A model generated the notes under the pieces. The model was not told where the DNA came from. It did no database searches and was given only the letters and a program-made list of their open reading frames with translations. The position numbers and the translations under genes are program-made. Source: Bacillus sp. RO2 (GTDB taxonomy: Bacteria; Bacillota; Bacilli; Bacillales; Bacillaceae_I). Taken from it: 55,911 nucleotides of DNA. The stretch spans positions 1 to 55,911 of the forward strand of contig NZ_JAAXCU010000017.1 in NCBI RefSeq assembly GCF_012911845.1, written 5' to 3'. This document shows positions 44,606-51,811 of the stretch, one piece after another (position 1 is the stretch's first letter; each line of letters begins with the position of its first letter).

Positions 44606-44625
44606 CATAGTCTATATAATGTATG
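44606..44625. promoter_or_regulatory. Overlapping divergent SigK/SigE-type promoters of the glycan genes
   Basis: Plus strand: CATAGTCTA (44606-44614) with AC at 44589-44590, 15 bp upstream, for the GT2 gene. Minus strand: CATACATTA (44625-44617) with ACACC about 15 bp upstream, for the glycosyltransferase operon. Both fit CATAnnnTA with an AC -35, so the two units would be co-expressed in the mother cell. Confidence 0.6.
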
Positions 44626-44651
44626 TACTAGGGAGAAGGGGGTGTAGGCAT

Positions 44652-45401
44652 TTGCACAGAGAAAACATACATTTTAAGTATTTTAAGGAAAAAAATAACA
44701 GTACAACTTTTAGCATCGTAATCTGCACGTATAATAATGCGGAATACATACGCAAAGCAATAGAAAGTGTGATGAACCAAGAAGTGTCTAATTGGGAATT
44801 GATCATCATCAATGATGGATCCACTGACGATACGTTAGAAATACTCGCCCCATATAAAAACTCTCCCGCTGTTCACATCATTTCCCTAGAGCAAAATAGG
44901 GGTAAGGCATATTGTTTGAATATTGCGTTGCATGCAGCAAAAGGTACATGGCTAGTCGAGCTTGATTCTGATGATTGGTTAGAGAAAAATGCCCTACTCG
45001 TTCTAGATGAAGTCGTAGAGACTGGGGTAGCGGCGTACTATGGAAACTACGCGGAATGGAGGGAACATCTCCGCGATAAGAAGCTCTCCTTTTCTAAGGT
45101 AATCAAAGGGCTGCCTAACTTCACCGCGTCCGTTTATTTAGAAAGTGCCTACCCGCTCGCTCCACGAATTTATCAGATAGATCTCTTACGAAAAATCGGT
45201 GGTTGGCACACGAAGGATATTTACCAAAGTAGATTGTTTGAAGATGTATATATTTTGTGTGCAATAAGTAAACAAGGAAAGGTAGCGCATATTGATAAAC
45301 TTTTATATCATAGAAGATTAAGAAGAGGAAGTGTGTCTGCACAACAAAGAGAGGTATTTGAAAAGTGGAGAGACTGGGTAAGAGTGGAATTATCAATCTA
45401 A
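44652..45401 (+). CDS. GT2-family glycosyltransferase
   Basis: 249 residues from TTG 44652 (RBS GAAGGGGG); a much longer upstream frame is rejected because it overlaps the opposite gene and lacks homology. GT-A fold: FSIVICTYNNAEYIRKAIESV, IINDGSTDDT (nucleotide binding), ELDSDDW (DxD metal site) and FEDVYILCAI acid region. Resembles spore-surface glycosyltransferases such as CgeD in layout (inference). Divergent from the glycan operon with a shared promoter region. Confidence 0.9.
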   Translation: MHRENIHFKYFKEKNNSTTFSIVICTYNNAEYIRKAIESVMNQEVSNWELIIINDGSTDDTLEILAPYKNSPAVHIISLEQNRGKAYCLNIALHAAKGTWLVELDSDDWLEKNALLVLDEVVETGVAAYYGNYAEWREHLRDKKLSFSKVIKGLPNFTASVYLESAYPLAPRIYQIDLLRKIGGWHTKDIYQSRLFEDVYILCAISKQGKVAHIDKLLYHRRLRRGSVSAQQREVFEKWRDWVRVELSI

Positions 45402-45421
45402 ATGAAGTTATTATTACACTT

Positions 45422-45448
45422 AGGAGACGATATACGTTTTATCGTCTC
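45422..45448. terminator. Stem-loop between convergent genes
   Basis: GGAGACGAT / ATCGTCTCC perfect arms between the GT2 gene and the 45463 gene; no long T-run on either side. Confidence 0.55.
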
Positions 45449-45462
45449 CATTGAACTGTTTG

Positions 45463-45672
45463 TTAATTAACTTCGTTTACGACGCGGACGCCTTCTACAT
45501 TGTCAAGGAAAATGGTGACAAATTCAGATGGTGTTACATAGGAGCCGTTTCGCACTTCAACTACGATGGAATTTCCGTTTACGGAGTCTAGCCGGCCAAC
45601 TGGAGTTTGGTTGGGAAGATAGACTTCCACTGTTTCGTTAACATACTTAGATAATGATTCTGGAAAATTCAT
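45463..45672 (-). CDS. Small beta-rich protein, likely coat-associated
   Basis: 69 residues. A short N-terminal helix is followed by alternating strands (ETVEVYLPNQTPVGRLDSV, SIVVEVRNGSYVTP, FVTIFLDNVEGVRVV) typical of a small SH3/Hfq-like barrel; DUF2642-type coat-associated proteins have such a layout, but I cannot confirm the family. The C-terminal part of the upstream 45694 product has a similar pattern. 21 bp separate the two genes, so they form one operon. RBS GGAGGAAC. Confidence 0.6.
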   Translation of the reverse strand: MNFPESLSKYVNETVEVYLPNQTPVGRLDSVNGNSIVVEVRNGSYVTPSEFVTIFLDNVEGVRVVNEVN

Positions 45673-45693
45673 GTTCGTTCCTCCATTCTACCT

Positions 45694-46221
45694 TTATACT
45701 GTTTCGACACTTCTATATGGAGTAATGACAACGTCACCCTCAGCAGTAAGAATTTCTGCTACATCGGTACCTGCTACAGTAACCCTTCCCGTCACTGTTC
45801 CGAAAGTAGTGCCAACTGTCACAACCCTGCCCTCGTTTGCTTCAAAAAACGCTCTCACTTCAGCTGGTGTGAGGTTACCATTTTCAATAGCTTCAATTCG
45901 TCGAGTGTTGAGTTCTACTGATGCCTCTAACTCTGTAAACCTCGCTTCTGATGAACGGTTGTTCTCCGCAATTTGTTCAGTGTTACGTGCAACAGCCGCC
46001 TCTAAAGTTGCAAATCTCGCTCCTGTTGAACTGTTGATCTGGGCAATTTGTTGTGTGTTTTGTGCAACAGCCGCCTCTAACCGTTCAATTCTCTCTTCCA
46101 GAGAACGGATAGTTGGATTTGAATTACAATTGTCATTTCTCCTTGAAGAGCAAGGTTTTCTGGTGGAACATCTAAAACAGCCGCAACCCTCATATGAACC
46201 TTCAACATATACTACTCCCAT
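45694..46221 (-). CDS. Cys-rich coiled-coil repeat protein, likely spore surface
   Basis: 175 residues. N-terminal Cys-rich head (GCGCFRCSTRKPCSSRR). Then a coiled coil of about 26-residue repeats, each LEAAVAxNTxQIAxxN-like (LERLEAAVAQNTQQIAQ, FATLEAAVARNTEQIAE, FTELEASVELNTRRIEA), about 45-125. A C-terminal beta region follows (VVTVGTTFGTVTGRVTV ... GDVVITPY). Architecture suggests a fibrous, disulfide-linked surface protein. I recognise no named family. Upstream -10-like AATAGATTA is one base off CATAnnnTA. RBS AAGGGAGG. Confidence 0.7.
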   Translation of the reverse strand: MGVVYVEGSYEGCGCFRCSTRKPCSSRRNDNCNSNPTIRSLEERIERLEAAVAQNTQQIAQINSSTGARFATLEAAVARNTEQIAENNRSSEARFTELEASVELNTRRIEAIENGNLTPAEVRAFFEANEGRVVTVGTTFGTVTGRVTVAGTDVAEILTAEGDVVITPYRSVETV

Positions 46222-46399
46222 GATAAAGCCTCCCTTTTTGTTAAAAAATGGTACTTAAACTCATTTACTAATCTATTCAGCATTTGAGTAATGTGTCCGT
46301 GTGCAGATGCCCTTTTTTCAATAAAGATAAACAAGTACAAACGTTTCAGCCACAAGCTGAATAATTTGAAAATAGACAAGAAGAAAGGAGTGAGAAGGG

Positions 46400-46510
46400 A
46401 TGAAAGCTGTGCGTGTAATGGGTGAGAAGAAACTAATAGCAGAAGAATTGATTGAAAAAAGAAAGAAAAAGCAGGAGAAGAAAAAGAAAACGTGGCAATG
46501 TTACTTTTAA
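46400..46510 (+). CDS. Very small Lys-rich protein (36 aa), possible
   Basis: ATG 46400 to TAA 46510 with GAAAGGAGTGAGAAGGG upstream. Product MKAVRVMGEKKLIAEELIEK, then a run of Lys/Arg/Gln and the end TWQCYF. Highly basic amphipathic helix with a terminal aromatic/Cys tail. No family recognised; RBS strength and location in a coat locus are the only support. Confidence 0.45.
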   Translation: MKAVRVMGEKKLIAEELIEKRKKKQEKKKKTWQCYF

Positions 46511-46772
46511 TTGATAGACGTTTTCCTAGTAATTACTAGGTTAGAGAGTTCTAGTTTAAGTGGGTAAATGGTAGGGAGGAAAGAACCTAGAATCCTTGAT
46601 AGGTCAACGTTTATGACATCTACCTAATCTATGAACCCATATTCACATTCCCTACTAAAATGTATCATCGCCCATGGACAAACGCTGATACAACCCCTGT
46701 TCACCACAATATACTATAAGCGAGAGGTATGAAAATACCACCAAAATTTAAAATTCCAAGGAGGAAGTAAAT

Positions 46773-47312
46773 ATGAGTTTCTATTACCAAAAGAAACACA
46801 GATGCGAAGATGATGATTTTTGCAAGAAGGACTTTAAGAAGGATGACCGTAAGAAAGATGATTGTTTCAAGAAAACTGTGGTAGATTTTGAATGTGATGT
46901 TGAACTTCCGGCTCTCGCAGATCTCACAACTCCTGCTAATACTGAGCAAACTATTGCTGTTGGACAGGAAACTGCAATTGCATCGATCACTTTTGAACAC
47001 TTGAAAAAAGATGCAGAAGTATTATTAAACGGTATTTTACACTTGAGAGAAGATGCCACTGCTCAGGCAGTAGTAAGAATTAAAAGACGAGATGGTCTAC
47101 CATTAAATACAAGTGGAACAACAATTTACCAAACTCCGTTGCTTACTCTAAATGGTGACTACCTTGCGATCCCGGTTTTACATTGTGACGACCTGTGTAA
47201 CGTTTTCTGCAATAAAAAAGAAACTGTAAGTTATGTGTTAACTGTTGAGGCATATACTGCGAGTGTTATTCTATCAAGACCTATCACTTTCGCAGGTACA
47301 GTAATCAAATAA
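46773..47312 (+). CDS. Spore coat/exosporium-like protein with Cys/Lys/Asp-rich head
   Basis: 179 residues. Residues 1-35 are dominated by Cys, Lys and Asp (CEDDDFCKKDFKKDD...), then VVDFECDVELPALADLT leads into a beta-rich domain (about 40-179) with TIAVGQETAIASITFEHL and VLRI-like strands resembling the ExsF/BxpB-type jelly roll of exosporium proteins (pattern resemblance only). Charged Cys-rich head suggests crosslinking or metal binding. Upstream AATATACTA is near a SigK -10. RBS AAGGAGG. Own terminator. Confidence 0.65.
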   Translation: MSFYYQKKHRCEDDDFCKKDFKKDDRKKDDCFKKTVVDFECDVELPALADLTTPANTEQTIAVGQETAIASITFEHLKKDAEVLLNGILHLREDATAQAVVRIKRRDGLPLNTSGTTIYQTPLLTLNGDYLAIPVLHCDDLCNVFCNKKETVSYVLTVEAYTASVILSRPITFAGTVIK

Positions 47313-47325
47313 TTTTGTTTGTGAA

Positions 47326-47355
47326 TGCCCAACCGAATATGGTTGGGTTTTTTTA
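47326..47355 (+). terminator. Terminator of the 46773 gene
   Basis: CCCAACC / GGTTGGG stem, loop GAATAT, then TTTTTT. Confidence 0.92.
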
Positions 47356-47464
47356 AATATTTCGATAATGTATATAATAATAAAGGATAGTAGATTTAAA
47401 GTGTGATAGATATACCCCAAAAATAACTTTCCTCCACATTCTCCTCTAGATAGGATAATTTGTT

Positions 47465-48214
47465 TTATAAACTAATATTTATTTTGTTTAGTGTTTTCTT
47501 TGAAAAACTTTGGCTGTTGTAGATTGTCCCTGTTATTGAAATCCTATCATTGTTTAGTTCCATAATAGATCCAGTAGATTCTAAGTTCAGTACATAATAG
47601 TTATTAAGTTCATTTTGTGGTTTAAACCAGTATTCCCCATCCTTAATAATCCGTTCCCGCCAATCCTCCGCGGCCCACACCCATTCTATATCATCCCTGT
47701 CTCTACCAGATCCATTTAACAGCTTCGGATCCATTATTTTAGCTGACAAGGAAACGGCCCCGACAGGTTTAACTTCAAAGCACACAACCATGTCTTCTAA
47801 TGGGACATCCCCATTATTTACAACCGTGAAGTTTCCATAAATACTGATGGTATCTTCTCCTTTTGGTGGCATGATTACCGAGTAATTGAAGTAGCTATAA
47901 AAGTCTTCTTTTTCTTCTTTAATGCTCTCTACTGCAGGAACTGCTTTCCCACTAAAATCCTGTATATTTCTTTCTTCCTCCAACTGCACCTCCAACTCTA
48001 ATACTTTTTTATGTAGCCTTTTTATTTCCTCTTGGAAGACAGCTATCTTTTCGCTATTCAATTTTCTAATTTTTTCTTGGAGATATTTATTCCTAACAAT
48101 TTCTTTCTCAACTATCCTATCCAACTCATTTATCCTATTTTTATACTTTGCAATTTCCGCTTTATAATAAATCACCTGTTGTTTAGCCCTAAACAACTCA
48201 CTATTTGGATCCAC
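47465..48214 (-). CDS. Coiled-coil protein with C-terminal beta domain, unknown
   Basis: 249 residues from GTG 48214 (RBS GAGGAG). Residues about 5-85 form a long charged coiled coil (LFRAKQQVIYYKAEIAKYKN ... LEVQLEEER). From about 105 a beta-rich domain follows (SVIMPPKGEDTISIYGNFTVVNNGDVPLEDMVVCFEVKP), resembling a CARDB/NEW-type sandwich found in surface proteins. No signal peptide, as for coat proteins made in the mother cell. A CATAGGATG promoter element (48254-48246) with AC 15 bp upstream fits SigK. Confidence 0.7.
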   Translation of the reverse strand: MDPNSELFRAKQQVIYYKAEIAKYKNRINELDRIVEKEIVRNKYLQEKIRKLNSEKIAVFQEEIKRLHKKVLELEVQLEEERNIQDFSGKAVPAVESIKEEKEDFYSYFNYSVIMPPKGEDTISIYGNFTVVNNGDVPLEDMVVCFEVKPVGAVSLSAKIMDPKLLNGSGRDRDDIEWVWAAEDWRERIIKDGEYWFKPQNELNNYYVLNLESTGSIMELNNDRISITGTIYNSQSFSKKTLNKINISL

Positions 48215-48245
48215 CCTTCAACACTCCTCATAAATACGTTTACAA

Positions 48246-48254
48246 CATCCTATG
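48246..48254 (-). promoter_or_regulatory. SigK/SigE-type -10 for the 47465 gene
   Basis: Minus strand CATAGGATG with AAC about 15 bp upstream. Confidence 0.45.
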
Positions 48255-48283
48255 TACTGGACAATCGTCGTTATGAACAAAAG

Positions 48284-48336
48284 CAAAACAGCCAAAATTC
48301 ATCGGATGGTACTCCGATCCTTTTGGCTGTTCTAAA
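48284..48336 (-). terminator. Terminator of the 48361 gene
   Basis: AACAGCCAAAA / TTTTGGCTGTT outer stem with inner ATCGGA/TCCGAT hairpin; on the minus strand it ends TTTTGC. Confidence 0.85.
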
Positions 48337-48360
48337 AAGTGTTTATCTAGTATGTGAAAG

Positions 48361-49101
48361 TTATCTTGGGCGTCTATGTGCTGGGAAGATTTCTGGACAT
48401 TGTTCTGGAAATTGTTTTGGAGGGCAGATTAAGCCTTCGATAATTTCCTCACGTGGGCGGCAGATTTTAGCTTCTACTTCTAGTTTTACGTCTGCTTCCA
48501 TTTGGATGTCTAAGCAAAGTGCTAGGGTAACATCAAGTTGAGAGTATTCGTCTGTTGCGATTAGGTTAGAGTCGCACTCAAAATATGTTACATGGCAATC
48601 TAGCTCTGTGCCTTCAGGAGCACATAGTAGGAATGTTTGAACACTTGCAAAAGGTAGTGCTTTGGAACAGCATCTTACGCGTCCGTTACCGTCTACCAGT
48701 TGAACAGTAACAAAGCCTTTGATTAGTACTTTCACGCGTTGTAATTCGATTTCTGTGCCGTCTGGTAATTCTACATCTACAGTCGGGCGTCCACCTGGTT
48801 GCTCAATTTCTTTACAGATAAAGCCTTTGTGATGGCGGTGGTGGTGTGCTGCCATGACATCAATTTTACGACCGTGATCGTCGGATAGGTAACATTCGAC
48901 TGCTAGAGGACCAATCTTAGGATCTATTTCACATAAAAGGTCAGCAATGTTTGCATCATCATCATGATCCCAATCGCATGCAAAAATTCCTTCTAAATCA
49001 GAGTTACATATACTTTTAGGGGAAACCTGTATTTGACGAGTTACCCAGTCGTAAACTTTACGAGCCTTAATGCAGACTCTTTCAGTTTCTTTATGACTCA
49101 C
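48361..49101 (-). CDS. Spore coat/exosporium-like protein (SPOCS/DUF3794-like)
   Basis: 246 residues from GTG 49101 (RBS AGGAGGAG). N-terminus VCIKARKVYDWVTRQ resembles the start of Bacillus spore coat proteins of the DUF3794/SPOCS kind. A His-rich patch AAHHHRHHKGF (near 85-95) and beta-rich repeats with regularly placed Cys (CCSKALPF, LLCAPEGTELDCHVTYFECD) follow; the tail is Pro/Arg-rich. Likely a coat structural protein; exact name unknown. Promoter CATACTATA at 49160-49152. Confidence 0.7.
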   Translation of the reverse strand: MSHKETERVCIKARKVYDWVTRQIQVSPKSICNSDLEGIFACDWDHDDDANIADLLCEIDPKIGPLAVECYLSDDHGRKIDVMAAHHHRHHKGFICKEIEQPGGRPTVDVELPDGTEIELQRVKVLIKGFVTVQLVDGNGRVRCCSKALPFASVQTFLLCAPEGTELDCHVTYFECDSNLIATDEYSQLDVTLALCLDIQMEADVKLEVEAKICRPREEIIEGLICPPKQFPEQCPEIFPAHRRPR

Positions 49102-49151
49102 TAAAAACTCCTCCTATTCATTTAATACCCATTTGGGTTACGGGACTACTG

Positions 49152-49160
49152 TATAGTATG
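49152..49160 (-). promoter_or_regulatory. SigK/SigE-type promoter of the 48361 gene
   Basis: Minus strand CATACTATA (exact CATAnnnTA) with ACAC 15 bp upstream. Confidence 0.6.
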
Positions 49161-49278
49161 AATTTGGAGGGTAAGTGTGCCGAGACAATGACCCAAATTT
49201 TATTTTTGCATCAGATTGTCATATTTTCCTAGCTAATGGAATTACTTTTAAAAGGGAGAGTTTTTGGGAGGGATAAGC

Positions 49279-50100
49279 ATGAAAAGCTTTAAGAACGACG
49301 ATAAAATTATCTTACAGCAGAAAATCATTCATTTAGGTGCAGAAGTAAAGCGCCTTACTGCATATGTAGAAAGGCTTAATAGTAAGTCTCTCTTGAAAAA
49401 TATAGAAAAACAAAAAAATGAATATGAAGAGAAAATCATTCAGCTTACAGAGCAACTTGCACTATTGGAGCAAAAAGGGAACGAAAAGCTCACCAAGCTT
49501 CAAAAGGAAATCGCACAATATAAAGGAGAGCTTGCAAAGCAAAAAGAAGATCATCAGGGAAAACTGATGACCATTAGCAATGAAATGCATCAACTTAAGT
49601 ACCAATGTGAGTCAGAACGAACTGCGCATCTAAAAGCAATAGAGATAAATGAGGAGCTTACGGAAGAGCTGGAGGATTTGAAAAGAGAGCTAGAGAAACA
49701 AAGTACCATAAATTTGGATCTTGAGAAAGAATACGAAATGGTGAAGGAAACGGTAAAAGGGTTGCTGGTGAAGATTGAAAGTTCTAGTCAGGCGCATGAA
49801 GGATATCAAAGAATTGCAGATATCAATGACCAGCTCGAAGCGGAGAATCAATCCTATCGCAAGCTGGTTGCCGAATTAGAGGAGGAAGTCAAATCACTGC
49901 ACGATGAGAACTCCCTTTTAACAGATGACTTGAAAAAATTGAACGAGTGTGTGGTAGAACTGGAGAAGAAGGGGGATCAAGTCATTCATGAATCAACGAA
50001 GGTTTCCAGTCTAGAAAAGAAGAAATCTGCTCAACATGCTCAAGCGACTGATCCGCGAATTCAATCTTGGTTCTATAATAATGTGAAAAAAAACACATAA
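49279..50100 (+). CDS. Long coiled-coil protein, probable spore coat component
   Basis: 273 residues from ATG 49279 (RBS GGGAGGGA); the upstream in-frame codon is rejected. Almost the whole protein (about 10-250) is heptad-rich with many Glu, Lys, Gln and Leu (LTEQLALLEQKGNEKLTKL, EELTEELEDLKRELEKQ). It ends in a distinct globular or docking tail ATDPRIQSWFYNNVKKNT. No membrane span or signal. Coiled-coil scaffolds with short tails occur in spore coat and exosporium assembly; here that is inferred from context. Confidence 0.65.
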   Translation: MKSFKNDDKIILQQKIIHLGAEVKRLTAYVERLNSKSLLKNIEKQKNEYEEKIIQLTEQLALLEQKGNEKLTKLQKEIAQYKGELAKQKEDHQGKLMTISNEMHQLKYQCESERTAHLKAIEINEELTEELEDLKRELEKQSTINLDLEKEYEMVKETVKGLLVKIESSSQAHEGYQRIADINDQLEAENQSYRKLVAELEEEVKSLHDENSLLTDDLKKLNECVVELEKKGDQVIHESTKVSSLEKKKSAQHAQATDPRIQSWFYNNVKKNT

Positions 50101-50128
50101 GCCTATACGAGTGATGATAGATGCGGAA

Positions 50129-50156
50129 AACCTTTTTGTCGAAAGCGCATAAGATA
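50129..50156 (+). promoter_or_regulatory. SigK-type promoter of the 50-aa gene
   Basis: AACC (50129-50132), 15 bp, CATAAGATA (50148-50156), an exact CATAnnnTA. Confidence 0.6.
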
Positions 50157-50192
50157 AAGTATCTTATACTACGAACAAATTGGAGGTTGCAT

Positions 50193-50345
50193 ATGAACTA
50201 CTATCATTATTCAGGCCAACCAAAACCTACAGCTGGTCAGATGAAAGTGATTTCTTCAAGTAATAATTCCTCTTCATCAAACAAGAAAAAGAAATCCTCC
50301 GGTTGTGGCTGCGGTAAAAAAGCAAAAGTTATTCGAGAAGATTAA
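50193..50345 (+). CDS. Small Ser/Lys/Cys-rich spore protein (50 aa)
   Basis: ATG 50193 with TGGAGG nearby. Product starts MNYYHYSGQPKPTAGQM, then a Ser/Asn run, a Lys block and SSGCGCGKKAK. Low-complexity, Tyr at the N-terminus and a Cys-Gly cluster near the end, all typical of small coat or crosslinking proteins. Its exact SigK-like promoter supports late mother-cell expression. No named homologue recognised. Confidence 0.65.
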   Translation: MNYYHYSGQPKPTAGQMKVISSSNNSSSSNKKKKSSGCGCGKKAKVIRED

Positions 50346-50359
50346 CTTCATTACTACTA

Positions 50360-50406
50360 ATTCCCTTTTTCATACATATCATCAATATGAAAGGGGGAAT
50401 TTTTTT
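50360..50406 (+). terminator. Terminator overlapping the next gene start
   Basis: AATTCCCTTTTTCATA / TATGAAAGGGGGAATT stem then TTTTTTT. The 3' arm contains the RBS (GGGGG) of the gene at 50405, so the hairpin may also limit its translation on read-through. Confidence 0.8.
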
Positions 50407-50758
50407 GCTTGAAAGCTGGTTTTGGTTTTTTCTGCTTGGACTTGCCAGTTTCCGATTAACTAGGCTCCTTGTACTGGATAAGATTGCGGGTTTTATCCGG
50501 AAACCTTTTATGGAAGAAATTGAGGAGAAGAACGAAAAAGGAGAAATAGAGGAATATATCGTTATTAAAGGAAAAGGGCTAAGACGCTGGATGGGAGAGC
50601 TGCTCAGCTGTTACTGGTGTACCGGTGTTTGGGTAACCACGGGCTTATTTCTTTTGATAACGTTTTATCCTCTCCTTGGCAAGCCGGTATTGATTATATT
50701 TGCTGCAGCTAGTGTGGCAGGGATTCTAGAGAGTATCGTGACAAGAATCATTGATTAA
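50405..50758 (+). CDS. yjcA: Sporulation protein YjcA-like (DUF1360)
   Basis: 117 residues from TTG 50405 (RBS AAAGGGGG eight bases before). Two to three membrane helices, N-terminal FFLLGLASFRLTRLLVLDKI, and the DUF1360 hallmark LLSCYWCTGVWV. B. subtilis yjcA (DUF1360, sporulation) occupies the same neighbourhood near yjcZ and spoVIF. The start lies inside the upstream terminator hairpin. Role unknown. Confidence 0.85.
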   Translation: MLESWFWFFLLGLASFRLTRLLVLDKIAGFIRKPFMEEIEEKNEKGEIEEYIVIKGKGLRRWMGELLSCYWCTGVWVTTGLFLLITFYPLLGKPVLIIFAAASVAGILESIVTRIID

Positions 50759-50761
50759 ATG

Positions 50762-50789
50762 TGGCTCTCCTTAGGGAGGGCCTTTTTAA
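50762..50789 (+). terminator. yjcA terminator
   Basis: GGCTCTCC / GGAGGGCC stem with loop TTAG and TTTTT. Confidence 0.85.
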
Positions 50790-50868
50790 GTGGAGTTTTG
50801 TATACATAATTTCGAAGACAGATATAAATATTAAGAGATAGAGTTTCAAAGCAAAATGAGGTGAAAAA

Positions 50869-51321
50869 ATGAAAACGTTGGCGTTTGTGATTTTATTGAG
50901 TGTGTCAGTTGGCCTGTTGGGTGCCTGCGGGCAAGGTGAGGTCAAAGAAAGAGTAGAGGACACTGTTATGAGGACTTCTAACGAACAAAAGGAGAAATCA
51001 GACAAAGAACAACGGGCAGAAGAGATTGCCAAGGATTTTAAAGAGGTCAAAGGTGCTGTGGCTTACGACACGGAAGATGAGTTGGTGGTTGCTTTTCATG
51101 TGACACAATATCAGAAATTTTTCACGGAAAAAATTGAGAAGAAAGTGAAAAAGGCATTGGAAAAAGAATTTCCTGACGAAAATGTAGTCGTGTCTCATGA
51201 TTTAAAAATTCGCCTTGAGATTGAAAGGCTTAGAAGAGATGTCGAGCAGAAGCAGATCTCAGAAAAAGAACTGGAAAAGCGTATCGAAAAAATGAAGACT
51301 TTACGTGAAGAAAAAGCATAG
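50869..51321 (+). CDS. YhcN/YlaJ-type sporulation lipoprotein
   Basis: 150 residues. Lipobox L-L-G-A-C (Cys20). The mature part carries the YhcN/YlaJ pattern: short helix, then AVAYDTEDELVVAFHVTQ, and a charged helical C-terminus. Such lipoproteins sit in the spore inner membrane region. First gene of a spoVA-type operon: 13 bp before spoVAC. RBS is AGGTGAAAAA. In the spoVA2mob operon a YhcN-like gene has the same place. Confidence 0.85.
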   Translation: MKTLAFVILLSVSVGLLGACGQGEVKERVEDTVMRTSNEQKEKSDKEQRAEEIAKDFKEVKGAVAYDTEDELVVAFHVTQYQKFFTEKIEKKVKKALEKEFPDENVVVSHDLKIRLEIERLRRDVEQKQISEKELEKRIEKMKTLREEKA

Positions 51322-51334
51322 GAGGTGTCATTAG

Positions 51335-51811
51335 ATGAGTAATAAAGATAAGCAACTCACACCGGAACAAAAGACCTATCAGAAATTTGAACAAACCCTG
51401 GAGTTAAAGCGTCCGGTATGGAAGAATTGCATCATCGCTTTTTTGGTTGGTGGTCTCTTTTGCATTGTTGGTCAGGCCATTCAATTGATGTACATATACT
51501 TTTTTAATTTTACGGAAGTAACCGCAGGAAATCCTACCGTTGCTACCATGATATTTATAGCGATGTTGCTCACAGGATTTGGTGTGTATGACCGGATTGC
51601 GCAGTTTGCTGGGGCGGGAAGCGCGGTTCCTGTAACAGGATTCGGGAATGCCGTTATTTCCGCATGCATTGAACATAAGACTGAAGGTTACGTGCTTGGA
51701 GTAGGATCGAATATGTTTAAATTGGCAGGGTCCGTTATTTTATTCGGCGTATTCTCGGCCTTTGTGGTCGCATTGGTGAAGACAATTGTGGTTTCGTTAG
51801 GAGGGTTTTAA
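51335..51811 (+). CDS. spoVAC: Stage V sporulation protein AC (SpoVAC)
   Basis: 158 residues. Four to five membrane helices with the family glycine-rich motif FAGAGSAVPVTGFGNAV between them. SpoVAC is a mechanosensitive-type channel of the spore inner membrane for dipicolinic acid. RBS AGGAGGTG. Stop overlaps the spoVAD start (TAATG). This is a second-type spoVA set, since it is embedded with 2Duf rather than with spoVAA/AB/AF. Confidence 0.95.
   Translation: MSNKDKQLTPEQKTYQKFEQTLELKRPVWKNCIIAFLVGGLFCIVGQAIQLMYIYFFNFTEVTAGNPTVATMIFIAMLLTGFGVYDRIAQFAGAGSAVPVTGFGNAVISACIEHKTEGYVLGVGSNMFKLAGSVILFGVFSAFVVALVKTIVVSLGGF

Noticed and set aside
44352-44651. Long N-terminal extension of the GT2 gene
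   Set aside because: It overlaps the opposite glycosyltransferase, lacks family homology, and crosses the promoter; TTG 44652 has a proper RBS.
50790-50868. SigG promoter for the spoVA-type operon
   Set aside because: TGTATA is present, but no CATnnTA lies 17-18 bp downstream; not good enough to annotate.
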